From Paenibacillus camelliae (lineage in GTDB: Bacteria > Bacillota > Bacilli > Paenibacillales > Paenibacillaceae), in NCBI RefSeq assembly GCF_023715345.1, contig NZ_JAMBNY010000002.1:124001-188000 (forward strand): DNA of 64,000 nt. The letters are read 5' to 3'. Both the position numbers and the translations under genes were made by a program. Below, one piece after another: positions 17,618 to 25,515 of the stretch. A model generated the notes under the pieces. It was not told where the DNA came from. It saw nothing but the letters and a program-made list of their open reading frames with translations, and ran no database searches. The first letter of the stretch is position 1. Every line of letters begins with the position of its first letter.

Positions 17618-18808
17618 ATGACAACAGAGCAACAAATTCATATTGAGCCAGCAGCTCGTATGACCGGGCTGCCAACTCAGTTTTTTTCTACTCTCGTTGC
17701 TAAGGCTAATAAGCAAATTGCAATGGGGAAAGATATTATTAATCTTGGACAGGGCAATCCTGACCAGCCTACTCCCTCTCATATCGTTGAGGCGCTGCAA
17801 CAGGCAGCGGCTAACCCTTTATATCATAAATACCCTCCGTTTAGCGGTTATTCGTTCCTAAAAGAAGCGATTGCTAAACGCTATCTTGAGGATTATGGTG
17901 TTGAGCTTGATCCAGCTACCGAGGTTGCTATTTTATTTGGCGGTAAAACTGGACTAGTCGAAATAAGCCAGTGCTTCTTAAATCCTGGGGATATTTGTCT
18001 CGTCCCTGACCCGGGTTATCCTGACTACTGGTCTGGTGTTGCACTTGCAGGCGGTAAGATGGAATTTATGCCGCTGCTAGCTCAGCATCAATACTTACCT
18101 GATTTTAAGGCCATCGCACCCGATGTTGCCGACCGAGCGAAGCTAATGTTCCTTAATTACCCGAACAATCCGACTGGCGCAACAGCAAGTACTGCCTTCT
18201 ATGATGAAGCCATTGCTTTTGCACGCAAGCATAATATTATTGTAACGAGCGATTTTGCTTACGGAACGATTGGCTTCGACGGCAAAAAGCCGACAAGCTT
18301 TCTTCAATCGGCTGGTGCCAAAGATGTCGGTATAGAGGTCTACACCTTGTCTAAGAGCTATAATATGGCTGGCTGGCGCGTAGGTTTTGCGCTTGGTAAT
18401 GCCAAGATTGTAGAGCAGATTAATCTTATCCAAGATCACTATTATTGCTCACTGTTCGGTGGCATTCAAGAAGCTGCGACCGTTGCATTAACGAGCTCAC
18501 AGCAATGTGTGGATGAGTTAACGGCTACCTACGAACGTCGTCGCAATGCATTGTTCCAAGCATTGCATGAGATCGGCTGGAAGGCAGAAATGCCTAGCGG
18601 CTCATTCTTCTGCTGGCTTCCAGTTCCAGATGGCATGACTTCATCTCAGTTTGCTGACATCGTGCTTGAGCAAGCAGGCGTCGTCGTCGCACCAGGCAAT
18701 GGCTTCGGTACTTCTGGTGAAGGCTATGTGAGATTAGGTCTGCTTACGAATGAAGCAAGATTACAGGAAGCAATCTACCGTATCGGCAAGCTTTCCTTAT
18801 TCAAATAG
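17618..18808 (+). CDS. mtnE: PLP-dependent aminotransferase, probable KMTB transaminase
   Basis: Fold-type I aminotransferase of 396 residues. It has the substrate loop INLGQGNPDQPTP, the PLP-binding NYPNNPTGA, and the Schiff-base lysine in TLSKSYNMAGWRVGFA. In methionine salvage MtnE converts 2-oxo-4-methylthiobutyrate to methionine, using glutamine as donor. Context with mtnU and with mtnWXB about 4 kb downstream supports this assignment. By family alone it could also be another class I aminotransferase such as a diaminopimelate-type enzyme. The ATG of MTTEQQIHIEPAARM follows GGTGGAG; six extra codons in the longest frame are rejected. A T-box leader for proB begins some 60 nt after the stop. 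Confidence 0.85.
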   Translation: MTTEQQIHIEPAARMTGLPTQFFSTLVAKANKQIAMGKDIINLGQGNPDQPTPSHIVEALQQAAANPLYHKYPPFSGYSFLKEAIAKRYLEDYGVELDPATEVAILFGGKTGLVEISQCFLNPGDICLVPDPGYPDYWSGVALAGGKMEFMPLLAQHQYLPDFKAIAPDVADRAKLMFLNYPNNPTGATASTAFYDEAIAFARKHNIIVTSDFAYGTIGFDGKKPTSFLQSAGAKDVGIEVYTLSKSYNMAGWRVGFALGNAKIVEQINLIQDHYYCSLFGGIQEAATVALTSSQQCVDELTATYERRRNALFQALHEIGWKAEMPSGSFFCWLPVPDGMTSSQFADIVLEQAGVVVAPGNGFGTSGEGYVRLGLLTNEARLQEAIYRIGKLSLFK

Positions 18809-18821
18809 GCTGTGTCATTTC

Positions 18822-18851
18822 TTTACAGAGCAAGCCGATTCATGCTATTCT
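18822..18851 (+). promoter_or_regulatory. Candidate sigma-A promoter of the proBAC-mtnWXB transcript
   Basis: TTTACA (18822-18827) and TATTCT (18846-18851) are spaced by 18 bp and lie just upstream of the T-box leader. Both boxes are imperfect. Confidence 0.4.
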
Positions 18852-18869
18852 TAATACAATCAAATGATG

Positions 18870-19096
18870 AAACGTGTTGAAGGGACCAGTAAGAAGAAAC
18901 GCTTTGTGCAGAGAGTAAATTCCACCGGCTGTAAGAATTTATCTAAGCCTCTTCTGAAACCTATCTCTAAGCGGCCGAGTAGATCGGACAGCGCCTCTGT
19001 TATCAGGCATTGAGCTGGGCACAACTGTGTCAACAAAGGTGGTACCGCGGGAGTTAACGACTTTCGTCCTTTATATAGGGACGAAGGTCTTTTTTA
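18870..19096 (+). promoter_or_regulatory. T-box riboswitch upstream of proB, probably proline-tRNA responsive
   Basis: The canonical T-box AAAGGTGGTACCGCGG lies at 19035-19050. Stem I shows the AGTA strand (18888-18891) followed by AAGAAG, which pairs with CTTCT-GAA (18951-18958). The terminator stem GACTTTCGTCC (19059-19069) / GGACGAAGGTC (19079-19089) is followed by seven T (19090-19096). After GAA the sequence is ACCTA, so the specifier is CCT (Pro, 18960-18962) if one A is spaced, or ACC (Thr) if read directly. Downstream proBA and the UGGU acceptor-pairing bases (matching an A73 tRNA) favour proline. When tRNA is uncharged the antiterminator should form and proB is transcribed. Confidence 0.92.
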
Positions 19097-19126
19097 TTAT
19101 TTATCATAGGATACTAGGTGAGTATA

Positions 19127-20227
19127 ATGGAACGTATTGTAGTTAAAATCGGCAGCAGCTCATTAACTTCTGCTGAAGGCGGTTTACATAAACCTAATAT
19201 TGAATTTTTCGCATCAGAGCTTGCTCAGCTGCATCAGCAAGGCAAGCAAGTTATGCTCGTTACGTCAGGTGCCGTTGCAGCTGGCTTTCGTGAGATTGGG
19301 TATGAGAGTAGACCGAAGCTCGTACACCAAAAGCAAGCTGCTGCTGCTGTCGGTCAAGCATTGCTTATGCAGGCCTACCAGGAATGCTTTGCCCAATACG
19401 GTATTGTTACGGCTCAAATTCTATTAACTAGGCACGACTTTTCTAATCGCACGCGCATTAATCACGCATTAATGACGATAGAAGAGCTGCTCTCTCAGCG
19501 TATTGTTCCAATTATTAATGAGAACGATACAGTATCAACAGCCGAAATTGTACTGAAGTTTGGTGACAATGATCACCTCTCCTCTCTTGTTGCTACAATG
19601 ACGAGAGCTAGTAAGCTAGTGATCATAACGGACATGGATGGCTTATACACTGCTGATCCTAGAAAAAATCCGGATGCAACAAAAATCGAACGCGTTGAGC
19701 AAATCTCTAATGAACTGTTAGAGCTTGCTGGCGGCGCGGGCAGTGCTGTAGGCACAGGTGGAATGCGTTCGAAGATCGAAGCTGCACGTATTGCGATGCG
19801 TGGTGGTGTTCCAACCTTTATTGGTCGTGTGCAGCAGCAAGGAGACTTAGTTTCTGCTCTTAACGGCAATGGACGTGGAACGTATTTTGATACGGTACAG
19901 AACTCTTTACCTATGAAAAAGCAATGGCTTGGCTTCCACTCCACTCCTAGCGGAACCATCGTCATTGATCAAGGGGCCGTCCTTGCCATGCAAGAAAAAC
20001 ATAAAAGCTTGCTTCCAGCTGGCGTCATTAGCTGCAACGGTGAGTTCCATCCAGGCGACGTTGTTGAAGTAATGGATGTTGACGAACGGATAGTCGGGCG
20101 AGGTGTCGTGAACTATGCTAGCTGGCAGCTCCAAGCAGCAGCTGGTCTATCAACAGAGGAAGTCCAACGGCGTCTTGATGTGCAGAGGATTGAGGTAATT
20201 CATCGTGATGAATGGATAACCCTTTAG
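19127..20227 (+). CDS. proB: Glutamate 5-kinase
   Basis: First enzyme of proline synthesis; it phosphorylates glutamate. The amino-acid-kinase domain covers about residues 1-255 (VVKIGSSSLTS, VTSGAVAAGFREI, INENDTVST, FGDNDHLSSLVA, GTGGMRSKIEAARIAM). A PUA domain follows at the C-terminus (about 275-366). Total length is 366, the usual size. The ATG at 19127 has AGGTGA upstream; an earlier GTG three codons up lies inside that site. It stands behind the T-box leader and is followed by two 169-bp repeats before proA. Confidence 0.97.
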   Translation: MERIVVKIGSSSLTSAEGGLHKPNIEFFASELAQLHQQGKQVMLVTSGAVAAGFREIGYESRPKLVHQKQAAAAVGQALLMQAYQECFAQYGIVTAQILLTRHDFSNRTRINHALMTIEELLSQRIVPIINENDTVSTAEIVLKFGDNDHLSSLVATMTRASKLVIITDMDGLYTADPRKNPDATKIERVEQISNELLELAGGAGSAVGTGGMRSKIEAARIAMRGGVPTFIGRVQQQGDLVSALNGNGRGTYFDTVQNSLPMKKQWLGFHSTPSGTIVIDQGAVLAMQEKHKSLLPAGVISCNGEFHPGDVVEVMDVDERIVGRGVVNYASWQLQAAAGLSTEEVQRRLDVQRIEVIHRDEWITL

Positions 20228-20231
20228 GGGA

Positions 20232-20400
20232 AGTTTAAAAGCTGGGCTTTGATTACGATGTATCTCGTTGCAGCGTAATCGACAGCGAATATGTAACGCT
20301 ACCGAAGCCTTCTCTGCTCACGTACCAAGAACGTACGCTGCGCTGCTCGGCTTCTAGTATCGTCTCATCTTCTTGGTACTGAAAGCTCAACTTTTAAACT
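20232..20400. repeat. Palindromic intergenic repeat, copy 1
   Basis: 169 bp, bounded by imperfect terminal inverted repeats (AGTTTAAAAGCTGGGCTTT at left; AAAGCTCAACTTTTAAACT at right). Inside lie further inverted pairs: GATTACG/CGTAATC, GAAGCC/GGCTTC, CGTAC/GTACG and CCAAGAA/TTCTTGG, so the single strand should fold into a branched structure. It looks like a MITE or REP-like element, but I know of no named family. Copy 2 follows after 17 bp. Confidence 0.9.
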
Positions 20401-20417
20401 TTTATTGGAATTGGGGA

Positions 20418-20586
20418 CATTTAAAAGTTGAACTTTGATTACGATGTAACTCGTTTCAGCGTAATCGACAGCAAATATGTAACGCTACCGAAGCCTTCTC
20501 TGCTCACGTACCAAGAACGTACGCTGCGCTGCTCGGCTTCTAGTATCGTCTCATCTTCTTGGTACTGAAAGCTCAACTTTTAAACT
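20418..20586. repeat. Palindromic intergenic repeat, copy 2
   Basis: Direct copy of the preceding element with a period of 186 bp. The two differ mainly in the left 70 bp, and the right 100 bp are identical. The same terminal and internal inverted repeats are kept. It ends about 65 bp before the proA start and does not disturb its ribosome site. Transcription of proA and everything after it must pass through both copies. Confidence 0.9.
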
Positions 20587-20651
20587 CTTATTTATCATTT
20601 ATTAATAACCAAACTTTTAATATAGGTATTTATATCAAAGGAGGAATTGTA

Positions 20652-21902
20652 ATGATTACTGAAGTGAAGCAAAAGGCGTTGCTGGCGAAGCAGGCGGCGG
20701 CGTTGACGAACAATGTATCGACGGAGCAAAAAAATGAAGCGCTACTTGCGATGGCTGATGCACTAATTGCTCATGCAGACCAAATTATAGCTGCTAACCA
20801 AATTGATCTAGATAATGGTCGCAGCAACGGAACAAGTGAATCCCTACTTGATCGGTTAGCCTTGAATAAGGAACGAATTGATGGCATTGCTGAAGGTCTG
20901 CGTCAGATTGTTGCATTAGATGATCCTGTAGGTGAAGAGCTTGCTCACTTTACTCGCCCTAACGGACTATCTATTACGCAGATTCGCGTACCGCTTGGTG
21001 TAATTGGCATGATCTATGAAGCGCGTCCAAATGTAACGGTAGATGCAACCGGACTTTGCTTGAAGACGGGGAATACGGTTGTTCTTAGAGGTGGTTCAGC
21101 TGCGCTAGAATCAAACAAAAAAATTGTTGAGATTATGCGTGATGCCCTAGCCTCTACAGCACTTCCAGCTGACGCCATCCAACTCATCGAGGATTCCGAT
21201 CGTGCATCCGTTAACGAGATGCTAAAGGCTAATGGATTGCTTGATGTCGTCATCCCTCGTGGCGGCGCATCGCTTATTCGTACGGTCGTCGAGAATGCAA
21301 CAGTTCCTGTGATTGAAACAGGCTCCGGTATTTGCCATACATTTATCGATGAAACAGCACAGCTAGAAATGGCAAAGCAAATTGCTTGGAATGCTAAAGT
21401 GCAGCGTCCTTCCGTTTGTAATGCAATGGAAACATTACTTGTGCATAAGCAATTTGCCGCACAGCACTTATCAGAGCTGCTCGCTCCACTTGCCGACTCA
21501 CAGGTAGAGATCCGCGGTTGTTCCGAGACAAAGGCTCTATATCCAGCAGCTGCTACTGCAACAGATGAAGATTATGCGACGGAATACAATGATTATATAC
21601 TAAATGTTCGTGTTGTTGACGATGTACATGAGGCACTTGCCCATATTAGTAAATTCGGCACGATGCATTCCGAATGTATCGTCACCGAAAATGAGCAGCA
21701 CGCTGCTCTATTTCTACAAAGCGTTGATGCAGCCGCAGTATATCATAACGCCTCCACTCGATTTACGGATGGCTTTGAGTTTGGCTTTGGCGCAGAGATC
21801 GGGATTAGTACACAAAAGCTGCACGCAAGAGGACCTATGGGACTGCCTGCATTAACGAGCAGTAAATATATGATTCGAGGCAATGGACAAATTCGTAAAT
21901 AA
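20652..21902 (+). CDS. proA: Gamma-glutamyl phosphate reductase
   Basis: Second enzyme of proline synthesis, an aldehyde-dehydrogenase-fold reductase using NADPH. The chain of 416 residues shows IRVPLGVIGMIYEARPNVTVDATGLCLKTGN, GGSAALESN and VQRPSVCNAMETLLVH, whose Cys is the catalytic thiol. AAAGGAGGAA stands 6 nt before the ATG at 20652; a longer frame would reach into the repeat and is rejected. It is separated from proB by the two repeats but no terminator with a T-run was seen, so it should share the T-box transcript. Confidence 0.96.
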   Translation: MITEVKQKALLAKQAAALTNNVSTEQKNEALLAMADALIAHADQIIAANQIDLDNGRSNGTSESLLDRLALNKERIDGIAEGLRQIVALDDPVGEELAHFTRPNGLSITQIRVPLGVIGMIYEARPNVTVDATGLCLKTGNTVVLRGGSAALESNKKIVEIMRDALASTALPADAIQLIEDSDRASVNEMLKANGLLDVVIPRGGASLIRTVVENATVPVIETGSGICHTFIDETAQLEMAKQIAWNAKVQRPSVCNAMETLLVHKQFAAQHLSELLAPLADSQVEIRGCSETKALYPAAATATDEDYATEYNDYILNVRVVDDVHEALAHISKFGTMHSECIVTENEQHAALFLQSVDAAAVYHNASTRFTDGFEFGFGAEIGISTQKLHARGPMGLPALTSSKYMIRGNGQIRK

Positions 21903-21954
21903 TATAACCTAAAGAACATCAATGAGAAGCAATAGACAAGGAGGAAACCTAACG

Positions 21955-22821
21955 ATGAACCTTCATGAGGATTCTAGCAGCATAGCCAAACAGCGTTTAT
22001 GCTTTTATGGTGCAGGTGCGATGGCAGAAGCCATAGTGAGAGGAATTTTGAATCAAGAGCTTGTTCCAAGCAAGCAAATTGCCATGATTAACCGTTCCAA
22101 CAAGGAACGCCAGCAAGAGCTCCATATGCAATACGGTGTACAGACTGCCATGCAAGGCAAAACCAATGAGCAATATTTACAGGAAGCAGACATCGTATTT
22201 CTTGCAATGAAGCCTAAGGATGCCGTTGAGGCAATTCGCAGCCTTAAGCCATTGCTGCGTCCTTCTCAGCTTGTTGTCTCCGTCATTGCTGGACTCAGCA
22301 TTCAAGGCATGCAGAAGCTGCTAGGTAACGAAATACCAATTGTGCGTACGATGCCGAATACGTCAAGCACAATCGGTCTTGGTGTGACTGGAATTAGCTA
22401 CTCTAGCACAGTGACTGAGCAGCAGCGATTTATGACAGAAACCATCTTCGATTCTACTGGTATTTATGCGGTAATTGATGAATCGATGCAGGACTCAATA
22501 ACGAGTATTACTGGTAGTGGACCAGCGTACATTTACTATATTATGGAAATTATGATGAAGGGTGCTCAGCAGGCCGGCTTCACAGAGGAGCAGGCCTCTC
22601 AGCTTGTAACGCAAACCGTGCTTGGTGCAGCTTCAATGGTTGAACAAACACAGGAGGCTCCTGCAGACCTTCGTCGCAAAGTATCATCTCCAAATGGAAC
22701 GACACAAGCAGCGATTGAGGCGATGGCAGAAAACGGTCTTGAGCATGCGCTATTGTCTGGCATTAATCGCTGTGCAGAACGCGCAGCAGAAATCGGACGT
22801 GCGATTGAGGAGGATATCTAA
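21955..22821 (+). CDS. proC: Pyrroline-5-carboxylate reductase
   Basis: Last step of proline synthesis. The chain of 288 residues has an N-terminal Rossmann fold (CFYGAGAMAEAIVRGIL), the segment DIVFLAMKPKD, VRTMPNTSSTIGLGVTG, and the C-terminal dimerisation domain with SGSGPAYIYYIMEIMMKGAQQAGF. AAGGAGGAA lies about 10 nt before the ATG at 21955. It follows proA by 52 nt and its TAA is one base before the mtnW start, which implies tight coupling of proline and methionine-salvage genes. Confidence 0.96.
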   Translation: MNLHEDSSSIAKQRLCFYGAGAMAEAIVRGILNQELVPSKQIAMINRSNKERQQELHMQYGVQTAMQGKTNEQYLQEADIVFLAMKPKDAVEAIRSLKPLLRPSQLVVSVIAGLSIQGMQKLLGNEIPIVRTMPNTSSTIGLGVTGISYSSTVTEQQRFMTETIFDSTGIYAVIDESMQDSITSITGSGPAYIYYIMEIMMKGAQQAGFTEEQASQLVTQTVLGAASMVEQTQEAPADLRRKVSSPNGTTQAAIEAMAENGLEHALLSGINRCAERAAEIGRAIEEDI

Positions 22822-22822
22822 C

Positions 22823-24043
22823 ATGAGTATGTGTATTGCAACGTATCGTGCTTTTGATGAAAAAGCTGATTTTGATAAAAAAGCATTATCTATTGCAGTC
22901 GGCTTGACCGTTGGCAGCTGGACTGAGCTGCCAGAAGCTCAAAAGGCTTCAATGGAGAAGCATCTTGGCAAGGTACTGTCGGTAACCGTTCATGAACCAA
23001 AAGATGCAGCGCGCTATGCAGATATCGTTATCGGTTACCCAGATATTAATTTTAGTCGTGACATCCCTGCCCTGCTCGTTACAATCTTTGGCAAGCTATC
23101 GATGGATGGCCGTATCAAGCTCATCGATATTGATGTCAGTGAGGATTTTGCTTCCGCTTTCCCTGGTCCGAAATTCGGCTTGCAGGGTGTTAGAGATTTA
23201 GTTGGTGTGCAAGATCGCCCGCTGCTGATGAGTATTTTCAAATCCGTTGTTGGCTATGATCTTAATGGTCTGCAGGAGCAGTTTTATCAACAGGCACTCG
23301 GTGGTGTAGATCTCATAAAGGATGATGAAATTCTGTTCGAAAACCCGCTTACTCCGATAGAGAAGCGAGTTGAGGTTTGTATGGAAGCAGCAAGAAAAGC
23401 TCAGGAGGTAACTGGACAAAAGCTCTTATATGCTGTAAATTTGACGGGGCCGACGAGCAAGCTAGCCGAGCAAGCGAAAAAAGCAATCGCAGCTGGAGCG
23501 AATGCTTTGCTTTTTAATACGTTATCCTATGGCTTTGACGTGCTGCATGAGCTAAGCAGCGATCCAGACATTAATGTTCCGATTGCTTCACATCCCGCAC
23601 TAGCAGGCGCCATCTATCCTTCTGCATACTACGGTATGAGCCCTGCTGTGCTTTTAGGCAAGCTGAATCGCTTAGCTGGAGCTGATCTTGTTCTCTTCCC
23701 TTCACCGTATGGTTCTGTCGTTATGCCAAAAGAAGAAAACCTAGCCATCGATGCAGCATTGAAGCAGCCGCTGCATCACCTAAAGCAAAGCATGCCTGTC
23801 CCTTCTGCTGGTATTCATCCTGGTATTGTACCGCTTATTATGAAGGATTTTGGACATGACGTAGTCGTAAATGCAGGCGGAGGTATTCATGGTCATCCAA
23901 TGGGTACTGCTGCAGGTGGACGAGCCTTCCATCAAGCCATTCAAGCCTGCCTTCAAGGCGTATCGCTCGAGGAAGCCGCTACAAAGCCGCAGCATGATGA
24001 GCTAGCTGCTGCAATTCAAGCATGGGAGATTAAGCAATCATGA
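22823..24043 (+). CDS. mtnW: 2,3-diketo-5-methylthiopentyl-1-phosphate enolase (RuBisCO-like protein)
   Basis: RuBisCO-like enolase of methionine salvage; it acts on the diketone made by MtnB. The chain of 406 residues has the RuBisCO large-chain outline: FPGPKFGLQGVRDLVGVQDRPLL at the barrel start, YAVNLTGPTSKLAEQAKKA, IASHPALAGA, and NAGGGIHGHPMGTAAGGRAFHQA at the end. Replacement of the usual carboxylase motifs fits the RLP class. The ATG at 22823 has GAGGAGGATATC upstream within the proC end; longer upstream frames overlap proC and are rejected. Its stop overlaps the mtnX start by 4 nt. Confidence 0.93.
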   Translation: MSMCIATYRAFDEKADFDKKALSIAVGLTVGSWTELPEAQKASMEKHLGKVLSVTVHEPKDAARYADIVIGYPDINFSRDIPALLVTIFGKLSMDGRIKLIDIDVSEDFASAFPGPKFGLQGVRDLVGVQDRPLLMSIFKSVVGYDLNGLQEQFYQQALGGVDLIKDDEILFENPLTPIEKRVEVCMEAARKAQEVTGQKLLYAVNLTGPTSKLAEQAKKAIAAGANALLFNTLSYGFDVLHELSSDPDINVPIASHPALAGAIYPSAYYGMSPAVLLGKLNRLAGADLVLFPSPYGSVVMPKEENLAIDAALKQPLHHLKQSMPVPSAGIHPGIVPLIMKDFGHDVVVNAGGGIHGHPMGTAAGGRAFHQAIQACLQGVSLEEAATKPQHDELAAAIQAWEIKQS

Positions 24044-24699
24044 CAGCAAAGAAAAAAATCGTATTCTGTGACTTTGATGGAACGATTACGGTCAATGACA
24101 ATATTGTTGCAATTATTAAGCATTTTCAGCCAGAAGGCTGGGAAGAGCTCGTAAATAAAACCATTTCCACAGAGATTTCGATTAAAGAAGGAGTCGGTTC
24201 CCTATTTCGCCTCCTTCCTACCTCGATGAAAGAGGAGGTCGTCCAATTCGGAATCTCAAACGCACGAATTCGTGAAGGCTTTGCAGAATTCGTTCAATTC
24301 TGTAAGGATAACGACATTGAATTTTATGTAACGAGCGGTGGCATTGATTTCTTTGTATACCCGATATTAGCACGATATGAGATCGCTGAGGATCATATCT
24401 ATTGCAATAAAAGTGACTTTTCTGGAGAGCGTATCGAAATTCTATGGCCACATCCTTGTGATGAGCATTGCAGCAACGATTGCGGCATGTGCAAGCCAAC
24501 GATCATGCGTAAATTCAGTGAGGAGCAATATGAACGGATCATTATCGGAGATAGCGTAACTGATTTCGAAGGGGCAAAGCTAGCAGATCAAGTATTTTCC
24601 CGTTCACATCTAACTGAAAAATGCCGAGAGCTTAGCATTGCTCATACGGAATTCGCTACCTTTTACGATATTATCGAGGCTATGAAGCAGAAAGGATAG
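24040..24699 (+). CDS. mtnX: 2-hydroxy-3-keto-5-methylthiopentenyl-1-phosphate phosphatase
   Basis: HAD-superfamily phosphatase that yields the acireductone of methionine salvage. The chain of 219 residues has motif I FCDFDGTIT (nucleophile Asp), motif II VTSGG and motif III IIIGDSVTDFEGAKLAD. The CDEHCSNDCGMCKP segment is Cys-rich and is usual for MtnX. The ATG overlaps the mtnW stop (ATGA), and mtnB follows after 5 nt. Confidence 0.93.
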   Translation: MTAKKKIVFCDFDGTITVNDNIVAIIKHFQPEGWEELVNKTISTEISIKEGVGSLFRLLPTSMKEEVVQFGISNARIREGFAEFVQFCKDNDIEFYVTSGGIDFFVYPILARYEIAEDHIYCNKSDFSGERIEILWPHPCDEHCSNDCGMCKPTIMRKFSEEQYERIIIGDSVTDFEGAKLADQVFSRSHLTEKCRELSIAHTEFATFYDIIEAMKQKG

Positions 24700-24704
24700 A
24701 AGTT

Positions 24705-25364
24705 ATGAATTTTAAAGATATTCCATTGCAGGACAAGCAGGAAGTGCTTATCAAGCTCCGTGAAATTAAGGATGCATTCGCTTCACGAAATTGGTTTCCT
24801 GGAACAGCAGGCAACCTGTCGATTAGAGTTGGTGATTACTCACCAGACCAATTTTATTTCGGCATAACAGCGAGCGGTAAAGACAAATATATCAATACAC
24901 CGGAAGATTTTTTGTTCGTCGATCAGAATGCACAGCCGGTTGAAGCAACGAATCAACGTCCTTCTGCTGAAACATTAGTTCATTGCGAAATCTACCGTTT
25001 AACTGGAGCAGGAGCGATATTCCATATTCATTCTGTATTCAGTAACGTAATCTCTGAATATTTTTGGCATCGCCGCTCTGTACCGGTCGATGGTGTAGAG
25101 CTTATTAAAGGCTTGAATATATGGGAGGAAGAATATCAATTGGAAATTCCAATTGTAAACAACTTCGCTCATATTCCTTCAATTATTCCAGAGATAACAG
25201 AATCACTTGATCATAAGGTACCTGGTATCATTTTGCGTAAGCATGGTATTTATGCATGGGGCGCTAATGCATTTGAAGCTAAACGTCATCTAGAATCATT
25301 TGAATTTATATTCGAATATGTTTATCGATTAGAAATGCTGAAAAAAGGGCTTCCGTCCATATAA
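24705..25364 (+). CDS. mtnB: Methylthioribulose-1-phosphate dehydratase
   Basis: Class II aldolase-fold zinc enzyme that dehydrates methylthioribulose-1-phosphate. The chain of 219 residues shows FPGTAGNLSIRV, the HIHSVFSN segment and LRKHGIYAWG, which together supply the metal-binding histidines of the family. AAAGGA lies upstream of the ATG. It is the last gene of the transcript. The acireductone dioxygenase mtnD, which follows mtnB in B. subtilis, is absent here, as are mtnA and mtnK; they must be elsewhere or replaced. Confidence 0.93.
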   Translation: MNFKDIPLQDKQEVLIKLREIKDAFASRNWFPGTAGNLSIRVGDYSPDQFYFGITASGKDKYINTPEDFLFVDQNAQPVEATNQRPSAETLVHCEIYRLTGAGAIFHIHSVFSNVISEYFWHRRSVPVDGVELIKGLNIWEEEYQLEIPIVNNFAHIPSIIPEITESLDHKVPGIILRKHGIYAWGANAFEAKRHLESFEFIFEYVYRLEMLKKGLPSI

Positions 25365-25395
25365 TTAATAACTGTCATAGTAATGGCAACAAAAT

Positions 25396-25463
25396 AGCCA
25401 GCTTACATGAGCGCTCTTCCCGCGATTATGCTAGGAAAGCCTCACTAAGCTGGCTTTAGTTTT
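25396..25463 (+). terminator. Terminator of the proBAC-mtnWXB transcript
   Basis: AGCCAGCTTA (25396-25405) pairs with TAAGCTGGCT (25446-25455) over a 40-nt loop, followed by TTAGTTTTC on the plus strand. The long loop makes it unusual, but the stem is perfect. Confidence 0.7.
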
Positions 25464-25515
25464 CATTTATTAAATCTTAGCTTCTACTACAAGGAAGCTA
25501 TTCACTCCGCACATC

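Noticed and set aside
20253-20390. A 45-codon open frame (TTG start) on the minus strand of repeat copy 1, matched by the same open frame in copy 2 (20439-20576).
   Set aside because: The three base differences between the copies that I compared in this frame all change the amino acid, no ribosome site precedes the TTG, and the unit is strongly palindromic. It looks like a structured element and not a gene, although the shared open frame is odd.
22622-22822. A longer mtnW frame beginning inside proC.
   Set aside because: The extra 67 residues overlap proC in another frame and do not belong to the RuBisCO-like family. A good ribosome site precedes the ATG at 22823.
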